64,000 nucleotides of DNA from Periplaneta americana. Its lineage: Eukaryota > Arthropoda > Insecta > Blattodea > Blattidae. A model generated the notes under the pieces. It was not told where the DNA came from. It saw nothing but the letters and a program-made list of their open reading frames with translations, and did no database searches. Where the stretch lies: contig NC_091119.1 of the NCBI RefSeq assembly GCF_040183065.1, positions 199,436,543-199,500,542 on the forward strand. The letters are read 5' to 3'. Below, one piece after another: positions 46,504 to 57,483 of this stretch (position 1 is its first letter; each line of letters opens with the position of its first letter). The translations under genes and the position numbers were made by a program.

Positions 46504-47039
46504 ACGGCCCTTCATGACTAAAAAGTAAAAGTAATGGTTTCGGTATTAATCAGGTAGAGCACTTCGTCTGTTATTATGAAAGACTAAAAATGACTAACAA
46601 ACCCCCGTGTTGTGGGTCTCATAGGTATACACTGCAGTTGTCTGTATTTAGACGAATCCCAGAGTGAAGATCGACGCAGCTCAGCTTGTAAATAATGAGC
46701 AGAATTGTTTGTGCAGCTCCACCTTTCAATCAGAGATCCTCCTCCGCACCATGTCAACAGCAGGGCTGGTGTCAACACCGCCTGTTTGGTAATGGATCTC
46801 CAAGCAATCATCTGAGCATTCTCCTACACTCGTAATCAGCACGAACAGTTTTACAAAAGTTTCATTCGAATCGATCCAGTGTCTGCTTGTCATGAGAACA
46901 GAGCGAGATTCGCCACTTTTAATCACCAAAACCCTTGAGAAGGGTTCAGGGTTTGAAATATTACTTTCCTCAAACCCTGTTAATAAGCTTCTATAGTCCA
47001 ACAAATGACAAGTGATGTTTTTTCACTGAATTTCTATTT
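46504..47039. other. No recognised feature
   Basis: Ordinary composition; the 75- and 92-residue minus-strand frames lack recognisable domains. Confidence 0.35.
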
Positions 47040-49516
47040 AAAGAATTTTCCACTCATTAATATCTCTTCTCATTCTGCGTAATCCTGCTCCTTCTGCTCT
47101 TTCTCCACCTCTTCCTCCCCTTCCTCCTCCTCTTCTTCCCCTTCCTCTTCTACCTCCCCTTTCTCTTCCTCCCTTTCCTCTTCTTTCTCCTCCTACCCTT
47201 TCTATTCTGCCTCCTATTTCTCTTCCTCTTCCTCCTATTCTTCTTCCTCCTCTTCCTCCCCATCCTCTTTCTCCTCTTCTTCCCCTTCCTCTTCTTCCTC
47301 CTTCTAACCTTCCTCTTCTTCCCCCTCCCACATTTTCTATTCTGCTTCCTATTTCTCTTCCTCTTCCTCCTATTCTTCTCCCTCCTCTTCTTCCCCTTCC
47401 TCTTCTTCCTCCTTCTAACCTTCCTCTTCTTCCTCCTCTTACACTTTCTATTCTGCTTCCTATTTCTCTTCCTATTCCTCCTATTCTTCTTCCTCCTCTT
47501 CCTCCCCATCCTCTTTCTCCTCTTCTTCCCCTTCCTCTTCTTCCTCCTTCTAACCCTCTCTTCTTCCTCCTCCTACACTTTCTATTCTGCTTCCTATTTC
47601 TCTTCCTCTTCCTCCTATTCTTCTTCCTCCTCTTCTTCCCCTTCCTCTTCTTCCTCCTTCTAACCTTCCTCTTCTTCCTCCTTCTACACTTTCTATTCTG
47701 CTTCCTATTTCTCTCTCTCTTCCTCTTCTTCCCCTTCCTCTTCTTCCTCCTTCTAACCCTCCTCTTCTTCCTCCTCCTACACTTTCTATTCTGCTTCCTA
47801 TTTCTCTTCCTCTTCCTCCTATTCTTCTTCCTCCTCTTCTTCCCCTTCCTCTTCTTCCTCCTCTTACACTTTCTATTCTGCCTCCTATTTCTCTTCCTCT
47901 TCCTCCTATTCTTCTTCCTCCTTTTCCTCCCCATCCTCTTTCTCCTCTTCTTCCCCTTCCTCTTCTTCCTCCTTCTAACCTTCCTCTTCTTCCTCCTTCT
48001 ACACTTTCTATTCTGCTTCCTATTTCTCTCTCTCTTCCTCCTCTTCTTCCCCTTCCTCTTCTTCCTCCTTCTAACCCTCCTCTTCTTCCTCCTCCTACAC
48101 TTTCTATTCTGCTTCCTATTTCTCTTCCTCTTCCTCCTATTCTTCTTCCTCCTCTTCTTCCCCTTCCTCTTCTTCCTCCTCTTACACTTTCTATTCTGCT
48201 TCCTATTTCTCTTCCTCTTCCTCCTATTCTTCTTCCTCCTCTTCTTCCCCTTCCTCTTCTTCCTCCTCTTACACTTTCTATTCTGCCTCCTATTTCTCTT
48301 CCTCTTCCTCCTATTCTTCTTCCTCCTTTTCCTCCCCATCCTCTTTCTCCTCTTCTTCCCCTTCCTCTTCTTCCTCCTAACCTTCCTCTTCTTCCCCCTC
48401 CCACACTTTCTATTCTCCTTCCTATTTCTCTTCCTCTTCCTCCTATTCTTCTTCCCCTTCCTCTTCTTCCTCCTCTTACACTTTCTATTCTGCCTCCTAT
48501 TTCTCTTCCTCTTCCTCCTATTCTTCTTCCTCCTTTTCCTCCCCATCCTCTTTCTCCTCTTCTTCCCCTTCCTCTTCTTCCTCCTAACCTTCCTCTTCTT
48601 CCCCCTCCCACACTTTCTATTCTCCTTCCTATTTCTCTTCCTCTTCCTCCTATTCTTCTTCCTCCTCTTCTTCCCCTTCCTCTTCTTCCTCCTCTTACAC
48701 TTTCTATTCTGCCTCCTATTTCTCTTCCTCTTCCTCCTATTCTTCTTCCTCCTTTTCCTCCCCATCCTCTTTCTCCTCTTCTTCCCCTTCCTCTTCTTCC
48801 TCCTAACCTTCCTCTTCTTCCCCCTCCCACACTTTCTATTCTCCTTCCTATTTCTCTTCCTCTTCCTCCTATTCTTCTTCCTCCTCTTCTTCCCCTTCCT
48901 CTTCTTCCTCCTAACCTTCCTCTTCTTCCTCCTTCTAACCTCCTCTTCTTCCCCCTCCTACACTTTCTATTCTGCTTCCTATTTCTCTTCCTCTTCCTCC
49001 TATTCTTCTTCCTCCTCTTCTTCCCCTTCCTCTTCTTCCTCCTTCTAACCTTCCTCTTCTTCCTCCTCCTACACTTTCTATTCTGCTTCCTATTTCTCTC
49101 TCTCTTCCTCCTCTTCTTCCCCTTCCCCTTCCTCTTCTTCCTCCTTCTAACCTTCCTCTTCTTCCTCCTCTTACACTTTCTATTCTGCCTCCTATTTCTC
49201 TTCCTCTTCCTCCTATTCTTCTTCCTCCTCTTCCTCCCCATCCTCTTTCTCCTCTTCTTCCCCTTCCTCTTCTTCCTCCTTCTAACCTTCCTCTTCTTCC
49301 CCCTCCCACACTTTCTATTCTGCTTTCTATTTCTCTTCCTCTTCCTCCTATTCTTCTTCCTCCTCTTCTTCCCCTTCCTCTTCTTCCTCCTTCTAACCTT
49401 CCTCTTCTTCCTCCTCCTACACTTTCGATTCTGCTTTCTATTTCTCTTCCTCTTCCTCCTATTCTTCTTCCTCCTTTTCCTCTCCTTCCTCTTTCTCCTC
49501 TTCTTCCCCTTCCTAC
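47040..49516. repeat. 2.5-kb polypyrimidine/polypurine minisatellite
   Basis: Almost entirely C/T on the plus strand. The marker TTTCTATTCT recurs about 21 times at spacings mainly near 90 or 130 bp, with TTCCTCTTCCTCCTATTCTT and TTCCCCTTCCTCTTCTTCCT phrases between, so it is a higher-order tandem array with two unit lengths. Minus-strand frames of 575 and 563 residues (KRRKKNRR and GGRRGRG types) exist only because the purine strand lacks stop codons, and both phases are equally open. They are not genes. Confidence 0.95.
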
Positions 49517-49620
49517 TGCTCTCGTATTAAAAAATTATGAAACGAGCGCAAGCGCTCGTTTCATAAACATACTCGCGTCTTAATTATTACCATTATAGGC
49601 TCGTTGCATAATGTACTATT
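49517..49620 (+). mobile_element. Recombinase-element terminal palindrome, truncated copy
   Basis: TATGAAACGAGCGCAAGCGC and its inverted arm, then AACATACTCGCGTCTTAATT and ATTATAGGCTCGTTGCATAA match 23955-24025. The left arm is cut short, replaced by the polypyrimidine array. Confidence 0.75.
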
Positions 49621-50137
49621 TCCTCTTATATTATTTTTTAGTCAACTGTCCGAAGACCGATCTGAACTTGATAAATGATACCAATAAGGCACCACTTAGG
49701 CAACTAAGCCAGGAGATAATGGTGTAAGATGGCCAGTACCTCTCCCCCTCCATTGCATACATCGCTGACTAGCTACATATTACATTAATCAGACTTCAGA
49801 TGTATGCAAACAATTGTTCTTCCTCTGACACATATTGTATCTCTTCATATTATGGACCAATATTATACAATTACTTTATTAAAATAAGTTCAGAATTAAG
49901 TAACCTTAATAATAACATTTTCAGTAAGAGATTTAAATGTTATATTTTTTTAAATTGAAACTGTTCGTTATTTAACTTTTTTTTATAGATGTATTGTCAT
50001 TTTATTTTTAATTATTTTTTTTCTACTTAAAATCTTAATTTTATTATCACTTATAGTATGTATTACGTTTTGTAACTGGAGCTGCTCCAAGCACGAACAC
50101 TTGCAATTTTGGGTGAAAACTGTTGCGTATATTTTAA
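49621..50137. other. No recognised feature
   Basis: AT-rich spacer; nothing supported. Confidence 0.4.
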
Positions 50138-50600
50138 ATATTGTGACAGCGACGTGAGATTCGAACTCACGACAAGCGTCCCGCGAGAGAGCATATCGCG
50201 CGGGCTTCACGGGGAAAGGGGAAAGGGGCCTACACGCGAGGGGAGGCTGCGCGCGCAGCTGCTACTCAACGCAGTGAATGTGGAACGACCTTCCCGACTA
50301 TTCCAGAAGTCTGTCGATGTGGAGATATCGAGATAATTCTCTACACACCTGTAGAAAATTATCTCGATATCTCCACATCGACATACACAGGTGTGTAGAG
50401 AATTATCTCGATATCTCCACATCGACAGACTTCTGGAATAGTCGGGAAGGTCGTTCCACATTCACTGCGTTGAGTAGCAGCTGCGCGCGCAGCCTCCCTC
50501 GCGTGTAGGCCCCTTTCCCCTTTCCCCGTGAAGCCCGCGCGATATGCTCTCTCGCGGGACGCTGGTCGTGAGTTCGAATCTCACGTCGCTGTCACAATAT
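50138..50600. repeat. 463-bp inverted repeat of tRNA-ended repeat R
   Basis: Arms 50138-50352 and 50387-50600 are near-identical inverted copies (one G/T-type difference near CAAGCGTC and one single-base indel in the G run noted). The 34-bp spacer repeats the inner end of the arm. Each outer end holds GTCGTGAGTTCGAATCTCAC-type T-arm plus GTCGCTGTCAC. A single diverged copy is at 24570-24788. Confidence 0.9.
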
Positions 50601-51405
50601 GTATGCATAAATTAATACCTAAATACTTAAGAAAAAAATTGTTAAAGAAAAAGTGACTAAAGTAGTTTTAGTTACATTGGGAGATAGCGAATTGGTATGA
50701 AGCCATTCATGTACAGTACCTGCACTAGTGTATTTATAAGCATAACAATTTATAAGTGAAGTCAGGTTCATAGACGTTGAATACAATGCTCAGAAATCAG
50801 AATCTAATCTCTGCGCCCGCAGGATTGAGCGTAAGTACGGCCAGCGGAAGGTACAGTAGAACAGGTTCAGGCTGAATGCATTCGAGGTACGACGTAGGTC
50901 CGCGAGTGACGTAAGACGCACAACTGGGTAGTTTATTGGACCCTCAGTCGGTGATGGCCATGCAATGAATGTAGAGTCAAAAGGGTGCAGAGCTGAAAGT
51001 GCACGAACAACACAAATTAAAGCAAGACTAGTTTGGCCACAAAATTGAGGTAGCAGTGTACTGAGGTGCTGAATTGTTTACTGACAAATGTGGTGATGCA
51101 TTTTTAAGCAGTGGTGGTATACAAAATCTTGAAGTGAAATCTTAAATAGACAATACAGTAGTTTCAGACAGTGCAAATCGAATTGCATGCGAAGAAATAA
51201 GTGAAGTGATAAATAAAGAAACAAGTAAAGTAATTCCAAAAGGTTTAGCTTCTTGGGAACTTGATGTTACTAAGTAGGTGAACACCGAAGATTTATTCCA
51301 CATTAAACGAATAGTTTACGTCGTCAGACGTGGTAGGTATAGGATTCTAGAGCTACAGCAAGTAATAATATGGACGATGCCGTGAAGTATTAGTGAGAGT
51401 GAAAA
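50601..51405. other. No recognised feature
   Basis: Spacer with no supported genes or repeats. Confidence 0.4.
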
Positions 51406-52372
51406 TTACTAATTTATTTATTTATTTATTTTGGTTCATTTCTTTGATTTTGATTTTCTTTTTCTGTTTTCCTTTTTTTAATTTTGTTTCTATTGTTTTT
51501 ATATTTTTTGTTTGTTTTGCTTTTGTTTTCTTTTGGTTGTTTTGTTTCCTTCGTTTTTTCGTATTGTTTTTGTTTTAATTTTTCATTTTTTTTCTTCTTG
51601 TTTATGTTTTGCTTGTTTTTTTGTTTTCGTTTGTTTCATTTTCTTTTCTTTTGTTTCATTTTCTTTTGTTTGTTTTGTTTTCTTTTGTTTTTTTCGCTTT
51701 TTCGTTTTGTTTTGTTCGTTTTTTTCGTTTTGTATTGTTTTGTTTTTGTTGTTCTGTTCCGTTTGTATATTTATTTTGTTTTCTTTTTTCTGTTTGTTTT
51801 GTTTCTGTTTTCGTTTGTTCTATTTTCTTTTCTTTTGTTTTGTTTTGTTCCGTTTGTATTTCTGTTTTTTTCTTTTGTTTTCTTTTTTCTGTTCGTTTTG
51901 TTTCTGTTTTCGTTTGTTTCTTTTTCTTTTCTTTTGTTTGTTTTTTTTTTTCGTTTTGTCTTGCTCGTTTTTTTCGTTTTGTATTGTTTCGTTTTTGTTT
52001 TGTTCCGTTTGTATTTTTGTTTTTTTTTTTGTTTTCTTTTCTTTTTTCTATTTGTTTTGTTTCTGTTTTCGTTTGTTTCTTTTTCTTTTCTTTTGTTTGT
52101 TTTTTTTTTCGTTTTGTCTTGCTCGTTTTTTTCGTTTTGTATTGTTTCGTTTTTGTTTTGTTCCGTTTGTATTTTTGTTTTTTTTTTGTTTTCTTTTCTT
52201 TTTTTCTATTTGTTTTGTTTCTGTTTTCGTTTGTTTTATTTTGTTGTTTTTTATTTTTGTTTTGTTCTTGTTTTGTTTTTTGTTTTCGTTTGTTTTATTT
52301 TGTTTCCTTTTTGTTTTGTTCTTGTTTTTATTCTTATTTTGTTTTTGTTTCTTACTCGTTTCTTGTTTTCTT
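51406..52372. repeat. T-rich (TTTTG/TTTTC) array with ~157-bp unit
   Basis: Mostly T with scattered G and C. GTTTTGTATTGTTTCGTTTT followed by GTTCCGTTTGTATTTTTG occurs near 51977 and again near 52134, with matching sequence between, giving a period of about 157 bp in the right half. Three overlapping F/L/V-rich frames of 269-333 residues are artefacts. Confidence 0.9.
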
Positions 52373-52475
52373 TGCGAGATGGCTTTTTTGGCGAGATGAG
52401 GCCGAGGATTCGCCGTAATTACCTGACATTCGCATTACAGTTGGAGAAAACCTCGAAAAAAACTATACATTGTTT
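52373..52475 (-). mobile_element. SINE S2 fragment
   Basis: GGCGAGATGAGGCCGAGGAT, TCGCCGTAATTACC and GTTGGAGAAAACCTCG match the left part of the SINE at 25020-25318. tRNA-like head missing. Confidence 0.65.
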
Positions 52476-52514
52476 TCATTCATGAGTGTTAATGAGTATA
52501 TTATTAATTTATGC

Positions 52515-52517
52515 CTC

Positions 52518-52580
<63 letters not shown>
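52515..52580. repeat. (ATT)n microsatellite
   Basis: About 21 ATT units. Confidence 0.95.
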
Positions 52581-52654
52581 GTCAATATAAATCCTATGTA
52601 AAATTACATAAGTATGGAAATCAGCTGTTTTAATATTAAATCTCCTCTTTACAG

Positions 52655-52767
52655 GAGGCCATGATGCATGCTACAAGTTTTCTAATTTTTTCTGCAAAAT
52701 GTCTTCACCGTCTTCACTGCTGACACACAATTTGCAGGAAGGCCCCGAAACTGTTGTCTCCGTCACG
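52655..52767 (+). other. Candidate internal exon (weak)
   Basis: Preceded by TCTCCTCTTTACAG (a good 3' splice site) and followed by GTAAGC (a good 5' splice site). One of three frames is open across the 113 bp and reads GHDACYKFSNFFCKMSSPSS and onward to VVSVT; the others have stops. No other exon or domain links to it, and such sites occur by chance, so this is a candidate only. A minus-strand frame (52671-52937) overlaps it and is equally unassigned. Confidence 0.2.
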
Positions 52768-53838
52768 GTAAGCTTAACCCGTTTAAAGTAAAACCACATT
52801 ATTGTAAGCTTAAGTGATTTAAATAATAGTCCGCAGATACGAACGCTTAACCCTCGTGTACGAGATGCAAGCCACTGGAACAACTTGAAAAAGCTGCAGC
52901 ACAAAAAGTTCATAAAAATTGATCGTTGCTCACGCAAGAGAAAACAAGGCCAGGGCCGGGAAGCGAAGTGGAGTAACTGTGTTGGGTAAATACTGACGAG
53001 AGCGTTGGGGTGATTATCGTGAAGATGTGATGAGGAAATTGATAACGCTGCCGATTATATGAAAGAAGATGTTTATGGTGATGATTAGTGACAACCAAAA
53101 TACGAAATTTTATTTTCCAAACCATTCCTACTATCGCTATGGAAACAAGGATTTCCACGATTCATAAAGTATAGAAAGCAATTAACGTAATAGTAATATG
53201 CGTTACAAGAGCGGTATGTTGATGTTTTCATGTTCGAGGAAAAGATTGAAAAAGCGAAACGTAGTTGAGCTTTTTTAATTTCCGAGAACATTAAAACAAA
53301 CATATCGCTCGTGTATCGTACATTATTTTGTGCGAAGATCGTTTATTACATACCTGAAAGAGGAAGTTCTAATTAGTTGCAATGAAATCTCCATCTTGGT
53401 TTATGTTCAATGACGGCAACTTTTAAAAACTAAAATATCTATCTTCAACATTGTTGCTATAAAATGTTTTCTGTGTTTACTATATTCCAGCAGGCCGTGA
53501 TATACGTCTGTCTTTTCTTTCCCCCAGTCTATAAATGCGAACTTAAAACAAACGGTAAGGTTATGTAATGATTTATTTTTAATTTTGATATTTTAACAAT
53601 ATTATTTATATAACATATTCCAGTAATAACATCGGCATCTGGAATCTTGTTGATTTTTTCACGGCTTCCTTAATGTTACTTGCATTACAAATGCAGTAAC
53701 GTTTGTGGTGTTGTAGAGTTTACTTAATTTTTGCAAATATTTAAAAACAATAATTAACAGTGCAATTTAGGTGAAATTGCAGTGGTAAGTTTCCAATTTA
53801 TAATTATTACTATGTTAAACGTCTCTAAAAATAATATG
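52768..53838. other. No recognised feature
   Basis: AT-rich spacer. Frames of 72-88 residues on the minus strand have no domains I recognise. Confidence 0.4.
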
Positions 53839-53842
53839 TTAA

Positions 53843-54181
53843 GGATACCCATGAGTTAAATTTGTAAATCCGAAACTATTCAGTCAATCCTTATGAAATT
53901 TGTACCACACATATTCATTGATTGCAATAAAAAACTGACAACGTTTCATCCTCCTAGGGCAAATAGTTTCTGAGTAATAAAATATTTACTATTTTTTATA
54001 ACTACGCTACAAAATGCCCCCTGCGTTGTAATTTTATTTGAAATGTTTTGATTTTTGGTCAGGACATCCCCCATGCATATGGTTCTTTAATTTGCTATCA
54101 AGTTTTTGTGTAATGTTATTAATTTGACTTGTAGAATTTTTTTTTTCTTTTGTGATATTCATTTTTCACTCATGGGTATCC
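53843..54181. mobile_element. TTAA-target MITE
   Basis: GGATACCCATGAGT (53843-53856) and its perfect inverted copy (54168-54181) are each bordered by TTAA (53839-53842 and 54182-54185). No coding frame inside. TTAA duplication is used by piggyBac and Kolobok elements; which one applies is not decidable here. Confidence 0.75.
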
Positions 54182-54185
54182 TTAA

Positions 54186-55224
54186 AAGCCTAAAGCAGTA
54201 AAATGAATATGGCGCGTAAGCGGTAAGAAGAGGGAAATTGTTATGTGTGTTACGTTGGGAATACTGAATGTGGTATTTCACACTTACCGCGTATTGGTTC
54301 TGTGCGGAAAGCAAGCAAATACGCACGATCTCGCTCAAAAACATTTCACGGTGTTCTAAATTGTGTATGTAGGAAGAATAATCGGGATAGGCTGTATCGA
54401 AGACACAATGTCAACGTGGGTGGACGCCATATGAAACGCAGCCCGCCTTGCAAGACGAGGGGTAGAAAGCAATAGGCTGGGGGGGAGGAGATGACTGAAC
54501 CTTGCCCGTATAGTCTGGAAATAAGTAACCAAACTATATGATAGCTTAGCATCATTCTGATGGATTTGAAATTACTCATCAGCCTATCGCGATGTTTTAA
54601 TGTGAAGTGAAATCTGGTTCTCCATCATAAGTTGCAATTTGTAATTGCTCAAATGAATGTTGGTCCGTCAATCGGGAACGCGCTTTACATTTAACGTGTT
54701 TCATTTTTGAAAGAAAATGTCGCATATATATGTCGAGCCGAACATTTAAATAAACCTAGCACAAATTGACCTAAGGAGTGGAATTTTGAATTGTAATGAA
54801 TTTTCGGGAAATTTTTAAATCTGAGAAATTTTCCCTTATTTAGTCTTCTTTGCAGTTTCAAAATTTTGTAATATCAAAAAAATGGTATTCGACAACGCTT
54901 TTTCCTTAATCAGTATTAATATCATGGCAAAGTTCACGTGACAATGGAGTTTTGTATAATGTCTCTTTATGGTAGTAATATGAAACAGGGTTTAAGGGGT
55001 TAGGTACATCTTATAGCAGTAAAATTTGCCTCATTTATTTACATTTAGTTTAGAAACTGCCATCTATTGGCGGATGTAATAATGATGCACCATCGCGTTG
55101 CTGCCCCTATAATCAACTTCAGGAATTTCATCTTACAATAAGGAAATCACGTCAGATGTTGAAACTTCTTTAATATCCTCTCAATTTGACCCTCAAACGT
55201 AAACGTTTCGCGTTAAAATTGGGA
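54186..55224. other. Unassigned; contains a second TTAA-adjacent motif
   Basis: TTAAGGGGTTAGGTACATCT at about 54993 followed by CAGTAAAATTT matches 3353-3390 and may be an element end. The 76-residue frame at 54245 shows no known domain. Confidence 0.4.
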
Positions 55225-55313
55225 AACAGAATCAATAAAACAGAATCGATAATTTAAACCGATAAAAATACTACTATTGCAGTCATAGATGACTCTGATA
55301 ATTAAATTGAATA
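55225..55313 (+). repeat. ~90-bp direct repeat, left copy
   Basis: AACAGAATCAATAAAACAGA, then TTTAAACCGATAAAAATACT and GCAGTCATAGATGACT recur at 55930-56020 in the same orientation, on the other side of a LINE fragment. Confidence 0.85.
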
Positions 55314-55321
55314 AAATTAGG

Positions 55322-55925
55322 ATATACAGTTAATACGAGACAGAGCTTTGCAAAGATTCTTAGCATTATATCCAATACTTAAAAGCTTAATTCCCCTCAA
55401 AACCAAACTATTGCTGTACACATCACTTATACGATCATATATGTCCTACGCGTCAGAAATTTGGGCTCAAACCCATCCCCGCCACATCAAGAAACTCGAT
55501 GCCATCCAAAGAGCTGTGTGCAGAACCATCACAGGAGCTGATTTTTACATTCCTAACGCACAACTGTACAGTGACCTGGAAATCATTTTATTCAGTGACT
55601 ACGTGCACCACTTACGTAAAAATTATCTTCAGAAACTACAAACACATCCTAATCCACTCATTAAACCATAATTACACATAGCATTCAGTGAACAATCAAG
55701 TGATGTTAACTTTTCTGCAGAAATCATTGACTCTGAAAGCTTACCTACATGTCCAGCTTACCAGTCTCCGTTTCTGATGGAGAAGATGGTCACACTTCAT
55801 TTACGTACTCATGTTATACTAAGCAGTATTCTTGTTAAGGCAAGGGTCCACGTGACCTGGAACTTGTAATGACATGTGTCTTTATTGACACCACCAAATA
55901 AATAAATAAAAATAAATAAATAAAT
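55322..55925 (+). mobile_element. Jockey-like LINE C-terminus and 3' end
   Basis: The frame 55348-55671 reads LQRFLALYPILKSLIPLKTK, LLLYTSLIRSYMSYASEIW, then HIKKLDAIQRAVCRTITGA. K-L-L-L-Y-x-S-x-I-R..M-x-Y-A-x-E-I-W and LQ..QR..R.I.GA are the C-terminal landmarks of jockey-clade RT proteins. A stop follows at 55669-55671 and a 3' UTR ends with TTATTGACACCACCAAATAA and (AAAT)n. 5'-truncated. It is flanked by ~90-bp direct repeats. Confidence 0.8.
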
Positions 55926-55929
55926 AAAA

Positions 55930-56035
55930 TTAGGAAGCAGAATCAATAAAACAGAATCGATCATTTAAACCGATAAAAATACTACTATTGCAGTCATAGA
56001 TGACTGTGATAGATTGAAATTAAATTGAGTCTTAC
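55930..56035 (+). repeat. ~90-bp direct repeat, right copy
   Basis: Partner of 55225-55313, with a few substitutions near its right end (GACTGTGATAGATTG against GACTCTGATAATTAA). Confidence 0.85.
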
Positions 56036-56056
56036 ATTTCATTGGTGAATATATAT

Positions 56057-56057
56057 A

Positions 56058-56106
<49 letters not shown>
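56057..56106. repeat. (AGT)n microsatellite
   Basis: About 16 AGT units adjoining the (TTTA) tail of the next LINE. Confidence 0.95.
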
Positions 56107-56107
<1 letters not shown>

Positions 56108-56844
56108 TTTATTTATTTAACCTGGTAGAGATAAGGCCGTCAGGCCTTCTCTGCCCCTCTACCAGGAGATTCCAACTACAATATCAACAATAAAATTACA
56201 ATTAGTATTAAATTTACAATTACAATTACAATTACAAACAATATTACAATTAGTATTAAATTTACAATTACAATAAAATCAAAGTACGAAAAGATTACCT
56301 GAATAATTAAAGCTAGATAATTTATCATAGAGAAACAAAGAATATTTTATATTTACTGAATTACAAATTAAATCTAGAATAACAAAATTGTATAGTGATG
56401 AAATTACTGAATATTGAAATATTTTGTGATAGATTAAAGAAACTATTTACAAGTAATCAATTACTGACCAAGTGCCTAGTAAGTTTTCGTTTGAATTCAA
56501 TTTGATTTCGACAGTCCCTGATGCTAGCAGGTAGCGAATTCCAGAGTCTTGGCAGGGCTATTGTGAAAGAAGATGAGTATGAGGAGGTGCGATGGGATGG
56601 TATTGTTAGTATTGTTTCATGACGAGAGCGTGTGTTCAGATTATGGTGGGAAGAAAGGTAAGTGAAGCGAGATGACAGGTACGAAGGAATAGAAGAGTTC
56701 AAGATTTCGAAGAGAAAGAGAAGTGAATGTAAATTTCTTTTCTTATCTAGTTTAAGCCAACCTATTGCTTCCAGGGATGGGGTAATATGATCATATTTAC
56801 GAACATTGCTTACAAAACGTACACACAAATTATGAGCACGTTGA

Positions 56845-56847
<3 letters not shown>
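56107..56847 (-). mobile_element. LINE-B2 C-terminus with complete 3' UTR
   Basis: The minus strand reads KLQRAHNLCVRFVSNVRKYD, HITPSLEAIGWL, then HRTSSYSSSFTIALPRLWNS and LPASIRDC to the stop at 56457. A ~350-bp 3' UTR with ACAATTACAATT repeats then ends in the AAGGCCTGACGGCCTTA box and AGGTTAAATAAATA. The box and tail define the LINE origin of the similar fragments at 452, 35036 and 61191. The 5' end is cut at an (AT)n tract (56849-56876). One open 123-residue frame remains. Confidence 0.85.

Positions 56848-56848
<1 letters not shown>

Positions 56849-56876
<28 letters not shown>
56849..56876. repeat. (AT)n microsatellite
   Basis: About 14 TA units at the 5' truncation point of a LINE. 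Confidence 0.95.
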
Positions 56877-56884
<8 letters not shown>

Positions 56885-57483
56885 GAAATAGTTACCGAAA
56901 ATCTCACCTGTGTGATAACACACATGAGAAATAAAACACACAAAAGATAATTTTACGCACTGCATCACATGTGTTACGCAGAACCTGGGAGCTGTCCACA
57001 GCGTTGTGTAAATAGCAGCCGCTGTCTTCGCGAAAGACTGTGGGACCGCCGAAACCGCGAAACCACAGTTGTTCCCAGCGTCCTCCGATTGCACAATTAA
57101 CACCTGCGACTCGCATTCCGCTGTATGTCAGTCCGTCACTCTGTCATTCAGTAGGCTAGCTATGAACGCGAATTGCCCCTGTTATTATTTCTCGTGGCTT
57201 TCAGCCGTCGCTTTGGAAACGGGCCAGGGGCTAACCATTAATTATGTGTCATTTACTTTGTTTCTCATAACACTTTCTTCACACACGGCCGTTCTAAATT
57301 AATCACCAAATCTGCTTGAATACCTTAATAGAGACCCGACTTTCAAGCACTAACAATGTCATCTATTGCGCACTTACTGACGTATTTAAAATTGCGTATT
57401 AGTAAAATAGTTTAGTAGAAGAGTACAATAATAAATAAAAAGAATTACGTAGAACGAATGAAACAACATTGCCTACCACAGGC
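56877..57483. other. No recognised feature
   Basis: Mixed composition; several overlapping short frames on both strands without recognisable domains. Confidence 0.4.

Noticed and set aside
47038..49309. Minus-strand frames of 575, 563, 124 and 119 residues, K/R/G rich
   Set aside because: They follow the polypurine strand of a minisatellite, both main phases are open over the same bases, and composition mirrors the DNA repeat.
51484..52485. 333-residue membrane-like F/L/V-rich frame and two overlapping ones
   Set aside because: T-rich low-complexity DNA gives apparent hydrophobic helices in three phases; not evidence of a membrane protein.
52671..52937. 88-residue minus-strand frame
   Set aside because: No domain recognised; overlaps the weak plus-strand exon candidate; cannot support either strand as coding.
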